Below, piece by piece: positions 24,212 through 34,488 of a stretch of DNA of 64,000 bases. Under the pieces are notes generated by a model, which had not been told where the DNA came from, searched no databases, and was given only the letters and a program-made list of their open reading frames with translations. Positions within the stretch are counted from its first letter, which is position 1, and the number at the start of each line of letters is the position of its first letter. Both the position numbers and the translations under genes were made by a program. The stretch is from positions 310,001-374,000 of the forward strand of contig JAJNNX010000018.1 of NCBI GenBank assembly GCA_023159155.1, given 5' to 3'. This DNA is from Ustulina deusta (lineage: Eukaryota > Ascomycota > Sordariomycetes > Xylariales > Xylariaceae).

Positions 24212-25059
24212 TGCAAATAACATGTATCAAATCACAGGCAATTGCTCTCTCGCTCCAGGAACCCGTTTCAAAACATCCTACATTCTGCGAAGCTCAAGCT
24301 TCAGTATTAGTCAAGTGTTCTAACAGAAACACCTCATACCTCGGCGTCAGACCGTTTTATTTTACTTGGCCTCAAATGACCTGCGGTATCATGGATGTGA
24401 AACTCGCCTTCTTGGACGTCATGAATGCTGATGTCAAGCTTGAGACAGCCCTCGAAACCACGTCCGTGCCCCGATCAGGTCGCCATTGTTCTGCATAGCA
24501 ACGCCGTTCCCGCCCCGACGTCGGCCATATATATCAAAGGTCCTTGGTATCCAAAGCTTGTTCTGTCGTCAAAAGTCTATGTAATAATCGTCATCGACTA
24601 ACTCTTACTCTGACAGGGTAGCCGCACAAGAGGAATAACCCGGGCTACGATTGTTCGAATGGCCATGAAGCAATAAAGGGTCACGTGAGTTGTTACGACT
24701 GTATCGTAGATGTTTGAATCATGTTAAAAAGCCGCCTACTTACTCCTGGAAAGTCTTCTTAGTAAGGAAGGACTTCTCCGTACGTAGAGATATGTGGTTT
24801 TCTCTTGTTGCGACTGTAGTGTTGTCGCCGTCTATGCACTGTTGCGGCCAGCACCCATCACAAGGAGTACGGCTGAGACATTTGTGAGATTGCTGTACGG
24901 CTTCCTCTCAGTCAATTTGGCCTACACTAAATAAGGGAAGTAAAAGCTTTCTTTCTGCTTAGACTTGTTCTGTGTTCACTCCGGTATAGCTGAGGTCAGT
25001 GCCAGCAGGCGCTGTCTTCGAGACCAAATTTTCGACTATGCTTTGCCGACAAGCTGCTC
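24212..25059. other. intergenic region between Myb pseudogene and SER1
   Basis: Short frames only, and nothing recognisable. The 3' UTR of the minus-strand aminotransferase gene must occupy its right end. Confidence 0.45.
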
Positions 25060-26524
25060 TTATGACATTGCGAAAGCGCGGATGAATTTCGCAAGCTTCT
25101 CTGCACCCTCAAGAGGAACAGAGTTGTAGTTGCTTGCGCGAATTCCACCAAGCGAACGATGTCCCTTTAACCCAGTCAGTCCTTGGGCAAGACCCTCCTC
25201 TAGAAAGGCTCTCTCTGCGGCATCGATATTATCCCCCTTGGTAACCCTGAAGCAAATATTGATACGCGACCGTACTGCCTTGTTGGGAAGGATCTTGTAA
25301 ATCTCGGGGAAAGCTTCAATGGCATCGTAGATAAGTTGGGCCTTCTTGTTAGATACAGCTTCTTGTCCTTCAACCTTGTCGGGGTATGTTTGCAGGAACT
25401 TTCTAAGAACTTGGCTAATAATGTATACACTAATAATATAATTAGACCTATTTATAAATTATAAATGCGACTGTAATTAAGACTTACTCGAAAATACTTA
25501 ACGTATTATAGAGACTGTTGTTCTTTGCAATAGTTTCGTATTGGAAAATGATAGGTGGAATAGGAAGACCTAGTTGTCTCATAAGACTTGAAGGAGGTTG
25601 AGATGTAACAGGCGGTAAAAAGCTTTTCTTGATAACCACAATAGTGATACCGGTTGGGCCAAGGTTCTTTTGGGCGCCAAAGAAGATAGCGGAGAAGTTG
25701 TTGATTGGAATCTTTTTTGTGAGGATATTCGAACTCATATCGGCGATAACGATTGGTCCCTTTTCATCAGGCCCCGGCTGAAGAGACTGGGGAAAGTCAG
25801 GAAATTCAACCCCATCAACCGTCTCATTTGCACAAAAATACACCAAGGCAGGATCCTTGGACAGCTTCCAGGTGCTCTCATCTGGAATGGTGCCAAACTT
25901 GCCGCCGTTCGTCTTACGGCTGTCTGTCGCAATGTTGACATGCTCTGAGCCAAAAAGCCGCTCGCCCTCAACTGACGCTTTATGTGACCAGCTGCCGGTG
26001 ATTAAGTAATCGATCTTGAGATCCTTGTCGACGGCCTCCTTGAGTTGCTCGATCGCCTTAGAGTCGGTGGGATCGCACTCAATATCCCCAAGGATGTCTT
26101 GCAACTTGCGGGTAACCCAGGCGCCAACAAAGTTGTACACTGTAGCAGCTGCGACGTTTTGGTGTCAGTCTTTCCTCTTTAGGACGAATAAAGAGCTGAA
26201 GAAGCATTGTCTCGGAAGGCTCTCTTGGTAATGCTCCCAAGTCATGACCACGAGGGGAAAGGAGTTGCACCAACCGAACTGTCCTGTGCCGCCGCCTTGC
26301 ATAAAGAGTATCTCGTAGTTATCTGGGATATCAAGACAAGAGGCCAAATCGGTTTTAGTCTGATTGATTATATCGCTAGCTAGCTGGGAGCGATGAGAGT
26401 GCTCGGCGAGGCCCAGGCCGGTATCATGATAGTTCAGGAGAGCTTTGGCAGCTTCCTCGAGGACGACAGTAGGTAGCAGAGCTGGGCCTGCACCAAAATA
26501 AGTGATATCTGATCTAGAGGGCAT
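25060..26524 (-). CDS. SER1: phosphoserine aminotransferase
   Basis: There are three exons: 26524-26275, 26148-25488 and 25429-25060. The introns are 126 bp (GTTGGT...TCGCAG) and 58 bp (GTAAGT...TATTAG), and the product is 426 residues. The N-terminus begins ITYFGAGPALLPTVVLEEA. Exon 1 ends in the substrate-loop motif ILFMQGGGTGQF, which the splice joins to AATVYNFVGAWV. The PLP site is seen as IVIADMSSNILTKKI followed by FFGAQKNLGPTGITIVVI, where the Lys of AQKN forms the Schiff base. The C-terminus has HRSLGGIRASNYN and ends KFIRAFAMS. It converts 3-phosphohydroxypyruvate plus glutamate to phosphoserine in cytosolic serine synthesis. The gene stands alone in repeat-rich DNA, with a MITE-like element 250 bp upstream of its start. 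Motifs and length look intact and functional. Confidence 0.94.
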
Positions 26525-26773
26525 GACACCTCTGCAGTATCTGAACTTGAAAGTATTGTGCAGGCTCAGGTTTTTTTGGAGGAATAATGCTCGGAATATC
26601 TGTCAGAAGCATGAAAAAGTTAAGCAGTGTAGAAAGCGGGGTTTGTAGATTTTTACCTCCGCATCCCTTCAAGTGCCAATTTGGCGTAGTGGGTCAGCGG
26701 AAAACAGGGGTATGTGCCAATGGGATTCGCTGTTAGACGCAGTACCTCCAAAATCCGATATTTGTAATTATCC

Positions 26774-27115
26774 CGACGTGGCGGAACAGACTGTGCTCCC
26801 TGGCGAAAATGACTGTGTCTAATACCACCACTAACAACAGAAAAATACATATTCCAATTTGGGGGGCTCGCACCGCCCCCCAAACCCTCGAACTAACCCT
26901 AATCCCAATCACTAACCCTAACCACTAACCCTTATCGTTTTAGAATTATATCTCCTTATTTAAACACGTTGTTATATTTAAGGTTGTTTTTCAAAGTGTT
27001 AAAGGTAGTAAGATGGTAAGATTGAGGGCGTATGTGGTATTTCTTCGCTTAGCTATCTAAAAGCGGCTAGACACAGTCATTTCCGCCAGGTGTCACAGTC
27101 TGTTCCGCCACGTCG
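26774..27115. mobile_element. 342-bp MITE-like element with 48-bp terminal inverted repeats
   Basis: The left arm (26774-26821) and the right arm (27068-27115) are reverse complements at 44 of 48 positions. Both begin CGACGTGGCGGAACAGACTG outermost and end GACTGTGTCTA innermost. Each arm itself consists of two similar 22-bp direct units (outer TGGCGGAACAGACTGTG, inner TGGCGGAAATGACTGTG). The interior has no coding capacity and is AT-rich apart from a C-rich telomere-like patch. No obvious target-site duplication flanks it, so the exact ends and superfamily are uncertain. Confidence 0.75.
26884..26934. repeat. interstitial telomere-like CCCTAA tract
   Basis: CTAACCCTAA-type hexamers recur four to five times, degenerate, within about 50 bp inside the MITE-like element. 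Fungal telomeres are usually TTAGGG/CCCTAA. Confidence 0.6.
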
Positions 27116-27339
27116 TATAGCATTGCTCAATGTCCTCGAGACTCACGAAAAACCCAACCGCCAATTTTTGTTGTCCTGTTGCTTGTATCAGATATTTGAG
27201 TCACTCAATAGACTTGTTCAAGTGACTGAACGTAAAGCCTGGGTGGTTGATTCTTAGTGGATGATGCAGGGGAATTGGAGCAATCAGAATTTGGCCAGCC
27301 CCCACTCGGCGCCTGTATCCCAGAAAGGGCATGCCAAGA

Positions 27340-27800
27340 GGCGAGTGAAATACAGACCACCATACAGACCAACCCAGCCATACTGGCTGACTAAGCCACT
27401 CGTACGGACCCAGCCACACTGGCTAACCTACTTAGTACCCACCCATACGAACCAAGCCATACTGGCTGACCTAGCCATACAGACTGACCTACCTATACCG
27501 ACTAACCTACCCATATTGGCTGACCTAGCTATACAGACCGACCTAGCCACACATACAGACCTACCTATACATACAGACCTACCTATACAGACCGACCGAC
27601 TTACCTATATAGACTAACCTAGCTATACGGACCGACCTAGCTATACCTAGCTAGACTGGCTGACTAAGCTATACAGACTGACAGAGCTATATTTGTTGAC
27701 CTACCTATAGGTCAGTTGTATGGCTAGGTCAATAAATATGTGTAGGTCAGTCAGTATGGCCAGGTCAGCCAATATGGGTAGGTCAACGAATATGGCAGGG
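27340..27800. repeat. fold-back array of degenerate 18-bp units, copy 1
   Basis: On the left side, 18-bp units of the form GACCTAGCTATACAGACC follow each other with variation up to about 27705. At the pivot GACCTACCTATAGGTCAG (about 27700-27717) the array switches to the complementary orientation (TAGGTCAGCCAATATGGG and similar) until about 27800. The whole is therefore an imperfect large hairpin. It shares its pivot and a CTGACTAAGCCACTCGTACGG-like segment with copy 2 at 32.3 kb. Confidence 0.75.
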
Positions 27801-27840
27801 CCAGCGAATGGTCATCCTCTGTTTTCGTTCCTAAAGGAAT

Positions 27841-28060
27841 TGTTGTAGCATTTTGTCAGAGGTAGATGTCCCAGAATGAGGGTAGGTCACAGGTAGGTCA
27901 CTAGTAGGTAGAAGTGTATGGGTAAGGGCTCAATATCATTGATTCCTGATCTCCATTCTCCCAGTACTTTGGGGGGGGAGTCAGTCCTTTATATAGACAT
28001 GTCCTATAGCACAAGCCCACAGGAGTAGCTTCTATCCTCCTGTGACCCTAATCCCTAACA
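27841..28060 (+). mobile_element. candidate solo LTR with primer-binding-like sequence
   Basis: The segment starts TGTTGTAGC and ends CCCTAACA, so it is bounded by TG...CA with short inverted ends. It contains a promoter-like CTTTATATAGACAT. The bases just after it, TTTGATGATCTAAGAA, resemble a mutated form of the TTTGGTGATCC sequence that often follows fungal Gypsy LTRs. No partner LTR and no target-site duplication were seen, so this is tentative. Confidence 0.35.
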
Positions 28061-29570
28061 CATTTGATGATCTAAGAATGTTGTAATTAGGAGAGATAAA
28101 GACTAATTGACAGGCATCCGCTGTGAGGGGTGATATACGCACTCCCCCCGTACATTCCTAACAGAGGCAGAAGAATGGACGCCGACAGTGCGTGGCCGGC
28201 TATGTCGGCCCAGAGGGCTTGGCACCGGAGCTTCACGCCAGGACGTTTCCTTGCCCGGTCGTGTACTGCCGGATCTGGAAAAAACACGGCCGGTCGGTGG
28301 TTGCATTTGATAGCAAATATCTAGCTCGAATGCGAATACACATCAACCAGGAGCGGATAGGAGTGAATATGCTGTACGGAAGGTATAGGCGAGATATGCC
28401 AGGGAACTAAGTCACGATTTTCAAGCTAGAAAGCACTTGACGTCTCGGGCTTCAATGGTCAACCCTCGCTTCGAATCGAGACATATTGCCGACCTCGCTA
28501 AATTCTAAGGACCAATAATTAATTATCCACATAGACCAAGTATTCCCGCCTTATTGCCGAAGGCTTCTGAGATGTCAAAGGGCCTTTGGCACCTTAGAAG
28601 ACCCTTCGCAATTCAAGTATATTGTCCAAGTCCTAGCTTCAGCCCTCCTTATAGAATGGAAGTAGAAACCCCGCAGGAATAAAGATGTTGTGATCTCGAA
28701 AGACATCGAAAGGGAATACAAACAACCCTAGGCGCCACTTACGCGTCGAGTAAGTCTGGTTGCGCTCGTTTGAATAAACCACAAAACTTTTCTCCAACTC
28801 GCGTAGTGACCCAAAGATGCGATCTTCCGCTGCTTCCGGTTCGCAGATTTGTCGACTATCACGGAGTATGGATGGTAAGGAACTATTGGATGCATTTTGT
28901 CGAATTATAAACATAAGGATAGACGTGAGCTTCTTTTATAGATTCTCGCTTCAGGGTGGCAAGTTATCCCAGTATAAAAAGGCAAAGACATGGAGTAATT
29001 TTATAGTATTAGTGGCTACCGTTCTGATCTCTTTTGTTTGAGACACTAGCAACGGGATTCAGGTTGTTTATACAGCTTATTCGTATTACATAGCAGCCTA
29101 GACTTTAGCATTATCCCAGAATTTTTTACCAGCACCGCTCGTACTATCTAAAATACGCCTACATACTATAAAGGCTTTCTTTAACCGCGACTCTAGCTTA
29201 TACTATAGCAAAAGCAAGGTGGCTAAACGCTATCGTGAAATTCGATGCTAGACTCTCCTAGCATGACCCCTAGGACTTAAAAAAAAGAATATGCTTTTAA
29301 AAGCAAGGTCTCTAAGAGGTCTTGTTGAAATGTAACCCACCAAAGTCATAATGTTAAAGGGGGTTTCTCTAGAATAAAGATAGATCATTCAAGGCTGCTA
29401 ATAAGGAGCTATGGGATTGAAATATATGGGCTGGGGCTTACCGGTGTTAATTCTAGAATTTCCCCTCTTAAATTAAGAAAGTTTATCAATATTGGTTGTA
29501 CTCGGCTGTATATAAGTGTTTTACCTCTGGCGTCGATTATCGAGTAAATATGCTCTATAAATAGTCGCGC
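28061..29570. other. 1.5-kb AT-rich region without supported gene
   Basis: It may contain decayed retroelement internal sequence next to the candidate LTR. A 91-codon ATG-started frame at 28639-28914 (minus) shows no domain. The 29050-29560 part is especially AT-rich. Confidence 0.4.
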
Positions 29571-29677
29571 GGACCTGTGTCGCAGTGGTTAGCGTATTGC
29601 TCTTATACTTGCTACACTATGTGTAGCTTGTGTGATAGGAAATGCAAAGGTCGTGAGTTCGATCCTCACCTGGTCCA
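29571..29677 (+). tRNA. intron-containing tRNA, probably tRNA-Ile (UAU)
   Basis: The acceptor arms are GGACCTG (29571-29577) and CTGGTCC (29670-29676), with one T-T mismatch. The D arm is CGCAGTGGTTAGCG, which is also a good A box. The T arm is GTGAG-TTCGATC-CTCAC, which serves as the B box, and the variable loop is AGGTC. The anticodon stem TTGC/GCAA encloses CTTATA plus about 34 extra bases, taken as an intron after position 37. That gives anticodon TAT with U33 and A37. The gene is followed directly by CCA, which nuclear tRNA genes normally lack and which may be chance. The identity is the least certain part. Confidence 0.62.
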
Positions 29678-29813
29678 CCAGCTTTTTGCTTCTTTCGAAG
29701 ACATCAATCCGACTTTATATTACATTTATTAATTAATTCTTTACCTGCCACGATGTCTCTGCCAGAACTGAAAGCCAACAAATAGTACATCTCCTCCACA
29801 CCGTGATGTCTAC

Positions 29814-31679
29814 TTAGGTATTGCTGAGTTCAGCAACCGAAGCCCGCAAATCCCCCACCAACTCTTCCACGAGGCCAATATCCACAACGCCGTCCTGCCA
29901 ACTTACAGTGACGTAAACACCATGTTCAGCAACACCCGCAACGTTAATATTGATGGCGGCACCAATGGCATTTCCTTGCGTGAAGACCGCACGGTCGATA
30001 AACCACCGCCCTTCTTTTTCCACGTCTTGACCCCTCTCGGCGTTTTCGAGTCTGGAGATCCCCGCATCAGCCGCATCGAGACTCCCCAGATTCGAGAGCT
30101 CCCAGGTACTATCCCTCGCCTTTCCGAACTTTTTGCGGATGAACTCGTGCCAGTCACCGATAAGACCGGACAGAGCCATGATGTCATCGCGCGGCAGCGA
30201 GGCGGTCTCTATAAGAACCCACGTGTTAGAAATTGCTGTTTATTCTCGAGGGCTTCGAAAGCGTGTAGGGACAAGAGCCTCTGTCAAACAGGGAAATAAG
30301 AGAACTTAGGAAGGAATGCGTACTGGCGCGCAAACGGGCCGTCATGTCCTGCGCGAATGCCCACACCGCCGCATCGTCGCCTCCTCGGGCGTCTTTCTCG
30401 TCTCGGCTCCGCTGCAACGGCCGAATAGCGTCGAGATGGTGGTCGGACGAAAGCCCTGTGATAAGACAGTGGATCGTCTTGCCGGGCGTGAACGCCGAGC
30501 CCGCAATCTCCGGATCTGCATACCCCGCGAGGGAAATGGGCGTCATAGAGCGGAATGATCTGTCCTTCACATGGCGCGCGAGTGAGCGTGCGATCAGCGC
30601 GTGCAGCAATCCTGTTAGGCTGGCTTGGTGGTTTCGACACTGGGCCAGGATCCTCTTCAGCTGCGCATCGTCGTCTAGTTTGAACAGCGTGCGGACATGC
30701 ATCTTTGGATTCGACTCGTCGACCGGCGCCCCTGTCCATGGGACGTTGGTGCCGCTCGGCTCGAGACGGAGCAGATGCCTAAGGAATAGAGGCATTGGGA
30801 CCGCGTTCAGGAGCTCTGTCCAGACCGTGCGTACAATGAAAGCCCATGACAGCGAAAAGGGGATGAGAGTATCCATGGCGGGTGGGAGAATGGGGGGCGT
30901 AGGTAGATGGAGGATGTGGTTCTGGAGCTCTGCGGGACGGGCGGCATTGTTCAGGGCTCGTTGCAAGTCGCCATGAAAGATGTACCCGCCTCTCCCGTCT
31001 GCGTACGCGTGGTGGAAGCAGAAGGCGATGTCGAAGGATAACAACACGTTGTCTTCTTCGTCTTGATGCTCCAGATAAGGAGATTCGCGGGACTGAAGCG
31101 CGCCGAGTTGTCGCGGATCGTGGTGCACAACAATCTTCCAGCCAGGTTTGCCCGCGAGGTCATCCCAGAGTAGCTCGTGGTATCTCTCGAAGGAGCGGAG
31201 CAAGCGGTCTTCGTAGTGCGCTTCCTCTTGTTCCCCTTTGCCTTTGCTTCCATTTCGCGCTTCAGTCTGGGTGTTGCAGGTGGCGGTTGGTATAACGATC
31301 TCCTTCCACTCGATCATACGACGCATGTCGATCGTCTTGAGGTGCACGAAAACCGGCTCTTTAGTGTCCTCGGCCGCGATCCCGACGCCTAGCATCGCTT
31401 GCCCGAGGACGACGTGTGCTAGCGCATTCTCAATCGCGTCATGCAAGGAGACCGACTGCTTCCTTACAGAGGCAGCTGGTATCCTGTACCGACATGTCAC
31501 AATCACTGCGCGTAGAATGCCTAGACTGTGTCGGGCGGTATTAAATTTGGCTCTGCGGATGGCAATGGATTAGTTATAATGATGTGAAGCAAGATGAGGG
31601 TAGACCATGGCAGTTGGGTTCAATCAGTAGCTTACTGTGAGCCTACGGGTCGGACTACGTTGTCGATTGATGCCATCAT
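29814..31679 (-). CDS. HxxxD acyltransferase, alcohol acetyltransferase (AATase) family
   Basis: There are three exons: 31679-31636, 31552-30324 and 30208-29814. The introns are 83 bp (GTAAGC...CCGCAG) and 115 bp (GTACGC...TTATAG), and the product is 555 residues. The first exon supplies the N-terminal VRPVGSQ, and exon 2 continues AKFNTARHSLGIL, a start typical of the fungal AATase family. The catalytic HAYAD motif (HxxxD) is at about residues 196-200, in FCFHHAYADGRGG. Near the C-terminus, WELSNLGSLD and VSWQDGVVD replace the DFGWG loop of plant BAHD enzymes, as expected for this family. Members transfer acetyl or acyl groups from CoA to alcohols or secondary metabolites. The substrate cannot be predicted. 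The gene is next to a tRNA and between two repeat arrays, without other biosynthetic genes, so I see no metabolite cluster. Confidence 0.85.
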
Positions 31680-31954
31680 TTATATACGAATGCATGAATT
31701 GCATAGATGGGATGGTTCATCGGTGTCTACTATCTACTATCTAGGTACGTAGTTCATTCAATTTTATGTACTTTGCTGCTGCCTAGCAACTTTAATTACT
31801 TCTGGAGCTCTTCGGCTCCCTTATTTCAGGACGACGTTCTATTATCCCGAGACGAATCTAAGCCTGTTATGAAGTAGTTTTATGGAACTTCCCTATACAC
31901 CGAAGTCATGCCTTTCTCGACAACACTCCCATGGCCCATAAATACCCAGTCTGC

Positions 31955-32079
31955 AAATACCTAGCAAGATAAATACCTAGCAAGATAAATACCTAGCAAG
32001 ATAAATACCTAGCAAGATAAATACCTAGCAAGATAAATACCTAGCAAGATAAATACCTAGCAAGATAAATACCTATACT
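31955..32079. repeat. 16-bp tandem repeat, seven perfect units plus a partial
   Basis: The unit AAATACCTAGCAAGAT begins at 31955 and recurs every 16 bp through 32066 without a mismatch. A partial unit follows. Perfect identity suggests recent expansion or ongoing slippage. Confidence 0.93.
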
Positions 32080-32289
32080 GCTCCTTTGCAAGGGAGTATG
32101 CCTTCGTTTTAACAAATGTAATAAGTGAAACAAAAAGTGTTCTTAGTAGTAAAAAAAAAGCTTAAAAAAGTTTCTGTACGCTTAAATAGGCAATTCTTGG
32201 CACTCCTAAATAGGAAATTCTTAGTAACTCCCCCTCTCCCCCCTGCATTTTCGGCCTCGGCTTACATCGCATGCACGCGGCTATATACG

Positions 32290-33000
32290 GCTCCCACTCA
32301 TACCGACCCAGCCATACAGACCCAGCCATACAGACCCAGCCATACAGACCCAGCTATACAGACTGTACAGACAGACCTAGCCACACTGGCTGACTAAGCC
32401 TCTCGTACGGACCTAACTATATTGGCTGACCTAGCTATACATACAGACTAACCACCCATACAAACCAAGCCATACTAGCTAACCTAGCTAGACCGACCTA
32501 GCCATACAAACCAAGCCGTACAGACCGACCTAGCCACACATACAGACCTACCTATACAGACTGACCTACCCATACTAGCTGACCTAGCTATACATACAGA
32601 CATACCTATACAGACTAGCCCAGCCAAGTTGGTTAACCTAGCTATACGGACCAAGCCATACAAACCAACCTAGCCATACAGACTAGCATGGCTATATAGA
32701 CCGACCTATGTATACATACTGACCTACCTATAGGTCAGTTGTATAGCTAGGTCACCGAATATAGCTAGGTCGCCCAGTATAGCAGGGCCACCGAATATAG
32801 CTAGGTCACCTAGTATAGCAGGGCCAGCGAATATAGCAGGGTCACTGAATATAGCTAGGTCAGCAAATATAGCTGGGTTAGCAAATATAGCTGGGTTAGC
32901 AAATATAGCTGGGTTAGCAAATATAGCTGGGTTAGCAAATATAGCTGGGTTAGCAAATATAGCTGGGTTAGCAAATATAGCTGGGTTAGCGAATATGTTA
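32290..33000. repeat. fold-back array of 18-bp units, copy 2
   Basis: The left half has degenerate CATACAGACCCAGC/GACCTAGC units. The pivot GACCTACCTATAGGTCAG lies near 32722, and the right half is in the complementary orientation. Both halves repeat roughly every 18 bp. The right half ends in a homogenised minisatellite. The layout and pivot match copy 1 at 27.3 kb in the same orientation. Confidence 0.78.
32863..33000. repeat. 18-bp minisatellite, seven perfect units
   Basis: GCAAATATAGCTGGGTTA repeats without a mismatch from 32863 to 32988, followed by a partial unit. Because 18 is a multiple of three, all frames stay open across it, which creates spurious six-residue repeat proteins. Confidence 0.95.
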
Positions 33001-33006
33001 AAACGA

Positions 33007-33078
33007 AGACCCCGCTAGGGGAAGCGATACTGCGAAGCACTTTATCGCGGCTGCCGGGCTTGGGCGGATAGCGGGGTC
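33007..33078. repeat. short inverted repeat (GACCCCGCTA / TAGCGGGGTC)
   Basis: Two 10-bp perfect complementary arms lie 52 bp apart immediately after the minisatellite. They could be the base of a hairpin or the end of a small element. Confidence 0.5.
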
Positions 33079-34068
33079 TGAGTACATATAGGGGCTACAG
33101 AGGACTGCGAGGGCTGCAGAGGACTACAGAGGGCTATTTGGCCTACATAGACCCTAAAAACGAAGGCTTTCTTGCACCTGAATCAAAGGGGCCTCTAGTC
33201 TAAAAATATTTAATTATAGTAATGTTTAATAATTAACGTTAGCTTTGTGCTTGTTTTGCTAAGCAACTTATTTATTGCTTTTGCAAATCACTCGGGTTTA
33301 CAGGCTGACCTGGTCTGACTTCGCACACCTTGGCCGGTAAATAGTAAAGATTATCTTTGCCGGTGACATTGATAGCTAACCCAATTGCATGCCATCGCTT
33401 ATATCTGACACTAGGCGAACGCGTGGGGCAGCTACTACTACTATTATAGCTACCTTCCTACCTATCCCAGAGGCAATCTCAGCGCGGCACGGACCGCAAT
33501 CACACCAACGCGGGGCAAGTTTAGCGTTCTACCTCCTCCCACTGCCCCTCCCCCCTGTATCCGCTGTACGTTCCTGACTCACGCTCCCTCTCTCCAAGCC
33601 CCTTCGCAGTATCTAATGCAGGGTTAGGTCAACTGGGACAAGCTTGCTGCCAAAGCTGGCTTCAGAGACGGCAGCATCATCCCACGACCAAGGCACAAGG
33701 TTTCATCAGGAACGATACTTGACAGCAATTTGCTAATCTATCAGTTTGCGCCCAATGAATCTGCACTTTTTAACATTTTTAACCAATCCTTCTATAGCAC
33801 GTGTGTTAGGCCCTAATACTTATACAGCGCGTGTTAAAAGCGGCCATAATAATATTGATTCTTGTTTCATTCGTGGCAGAAAAAAGATGTAGAGAAAATG
33901 TAGTTACTAGAGAGTTCAGGCCTTAAGTGTTGCCTAACCTAGGTTGAAGCTTGTAACTATTTACATAGTCATGTAAGCTCTGTCTCGGTGTTGGATAGAT
34001 GTGCGGTTAATATAACCTCTTACATATTAACCCCGATCCAATCTATCCTAGTGAAGGAATTCTACCAA
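33079..34068. other. 1-kb intergenic region
   Basis: Short GGGCTACAGAGGACT-like repeats occur near 33100-33135. No gene is supported. Confidence 0.4.
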
Positions 34069-34488
34069 ATGTCCATCATCACAGACGGGCGGCTGCAGCG
34101 ATTATGGACGGATGCTCAGCAGTATCCGGAGTGGGCAACCACTCGGCTGTGGGAGCACATCTTCAACCGCGTTGTCTTCACCGAATCCAAGTGGGTTGTT
34201 TCATCCCAGCAACCACCAACGCACCAGCCTGGCGAGCTTAGGCGGGTCGACCTCGTCGTAGAAGAGATAGACAGCCACGCTCAAACAGTCGGGACGCTGT
34301 TATTTGTCGAAGCAAAGCGAGCTGGTGCCTCGCCCAGCGACATTATGGAAGTGGAATACCAAGCATTTACTGCTGCTTGCGTGTACTATGTTGAGACTGG
34401 GATAGAACGTCTTTGGACTATGACTTGCGTTGGTAGTAGGGCTCGACTGTGTCAAGGCATAGGCATATATACTTTCGTAATGGGATAG
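34069..34488 (+). CDS. small protein with PD-(D/E)xK nuclease-like core
   Basis: This is a 139-residue open frame from the ATG at 34069. The helical N-terminus (LQRLWTDAQQYPEWATTRLWEHIFN) is followed by RRVDLVVEEID, then TLLFVEAKRAG, then a helix EVEYQAFTAACVYY. A strand with Asp, a second strand with Glu-x-Lys, and a Gln-bearing helix is the arrangement of restriction-endonuclease-like folds. Such cores are common in fungal accessory proteins of unknown role. After SRARL the frame runs into a short unrelated tail and stops. Another frame stays open there (YFRNGIDCWFRQVISREES), so a frameshift or unrecognised intron may have truncated it. I infer the fold; the function is unknown. Confidence 0.5.
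   Translation: MSIITDGRLQRLWTDAQQYPEWATTRLWEHIFNRVVFTESKWVVSSQQPPTHQPGELRRVDLVVEEIDSHAQTVGTLLFVEAKRAGASPSDIMEVEYQAFTAACVYYVETGIERLWTMTCVGSRARLCQGIGIYTFVMG

Noticed and set aside
28639..28914. 91-codon minus-strand frame with a true ATG
   Set aside because: No recognisable domain, no promoter signal, and AT-rich surroundings; chance is as likely as a gene.
32855..33040. Repeat protein with LTQLYL units
   Set aside because: It is the automatic translation of the 18-bp minisatellite, not a gene.
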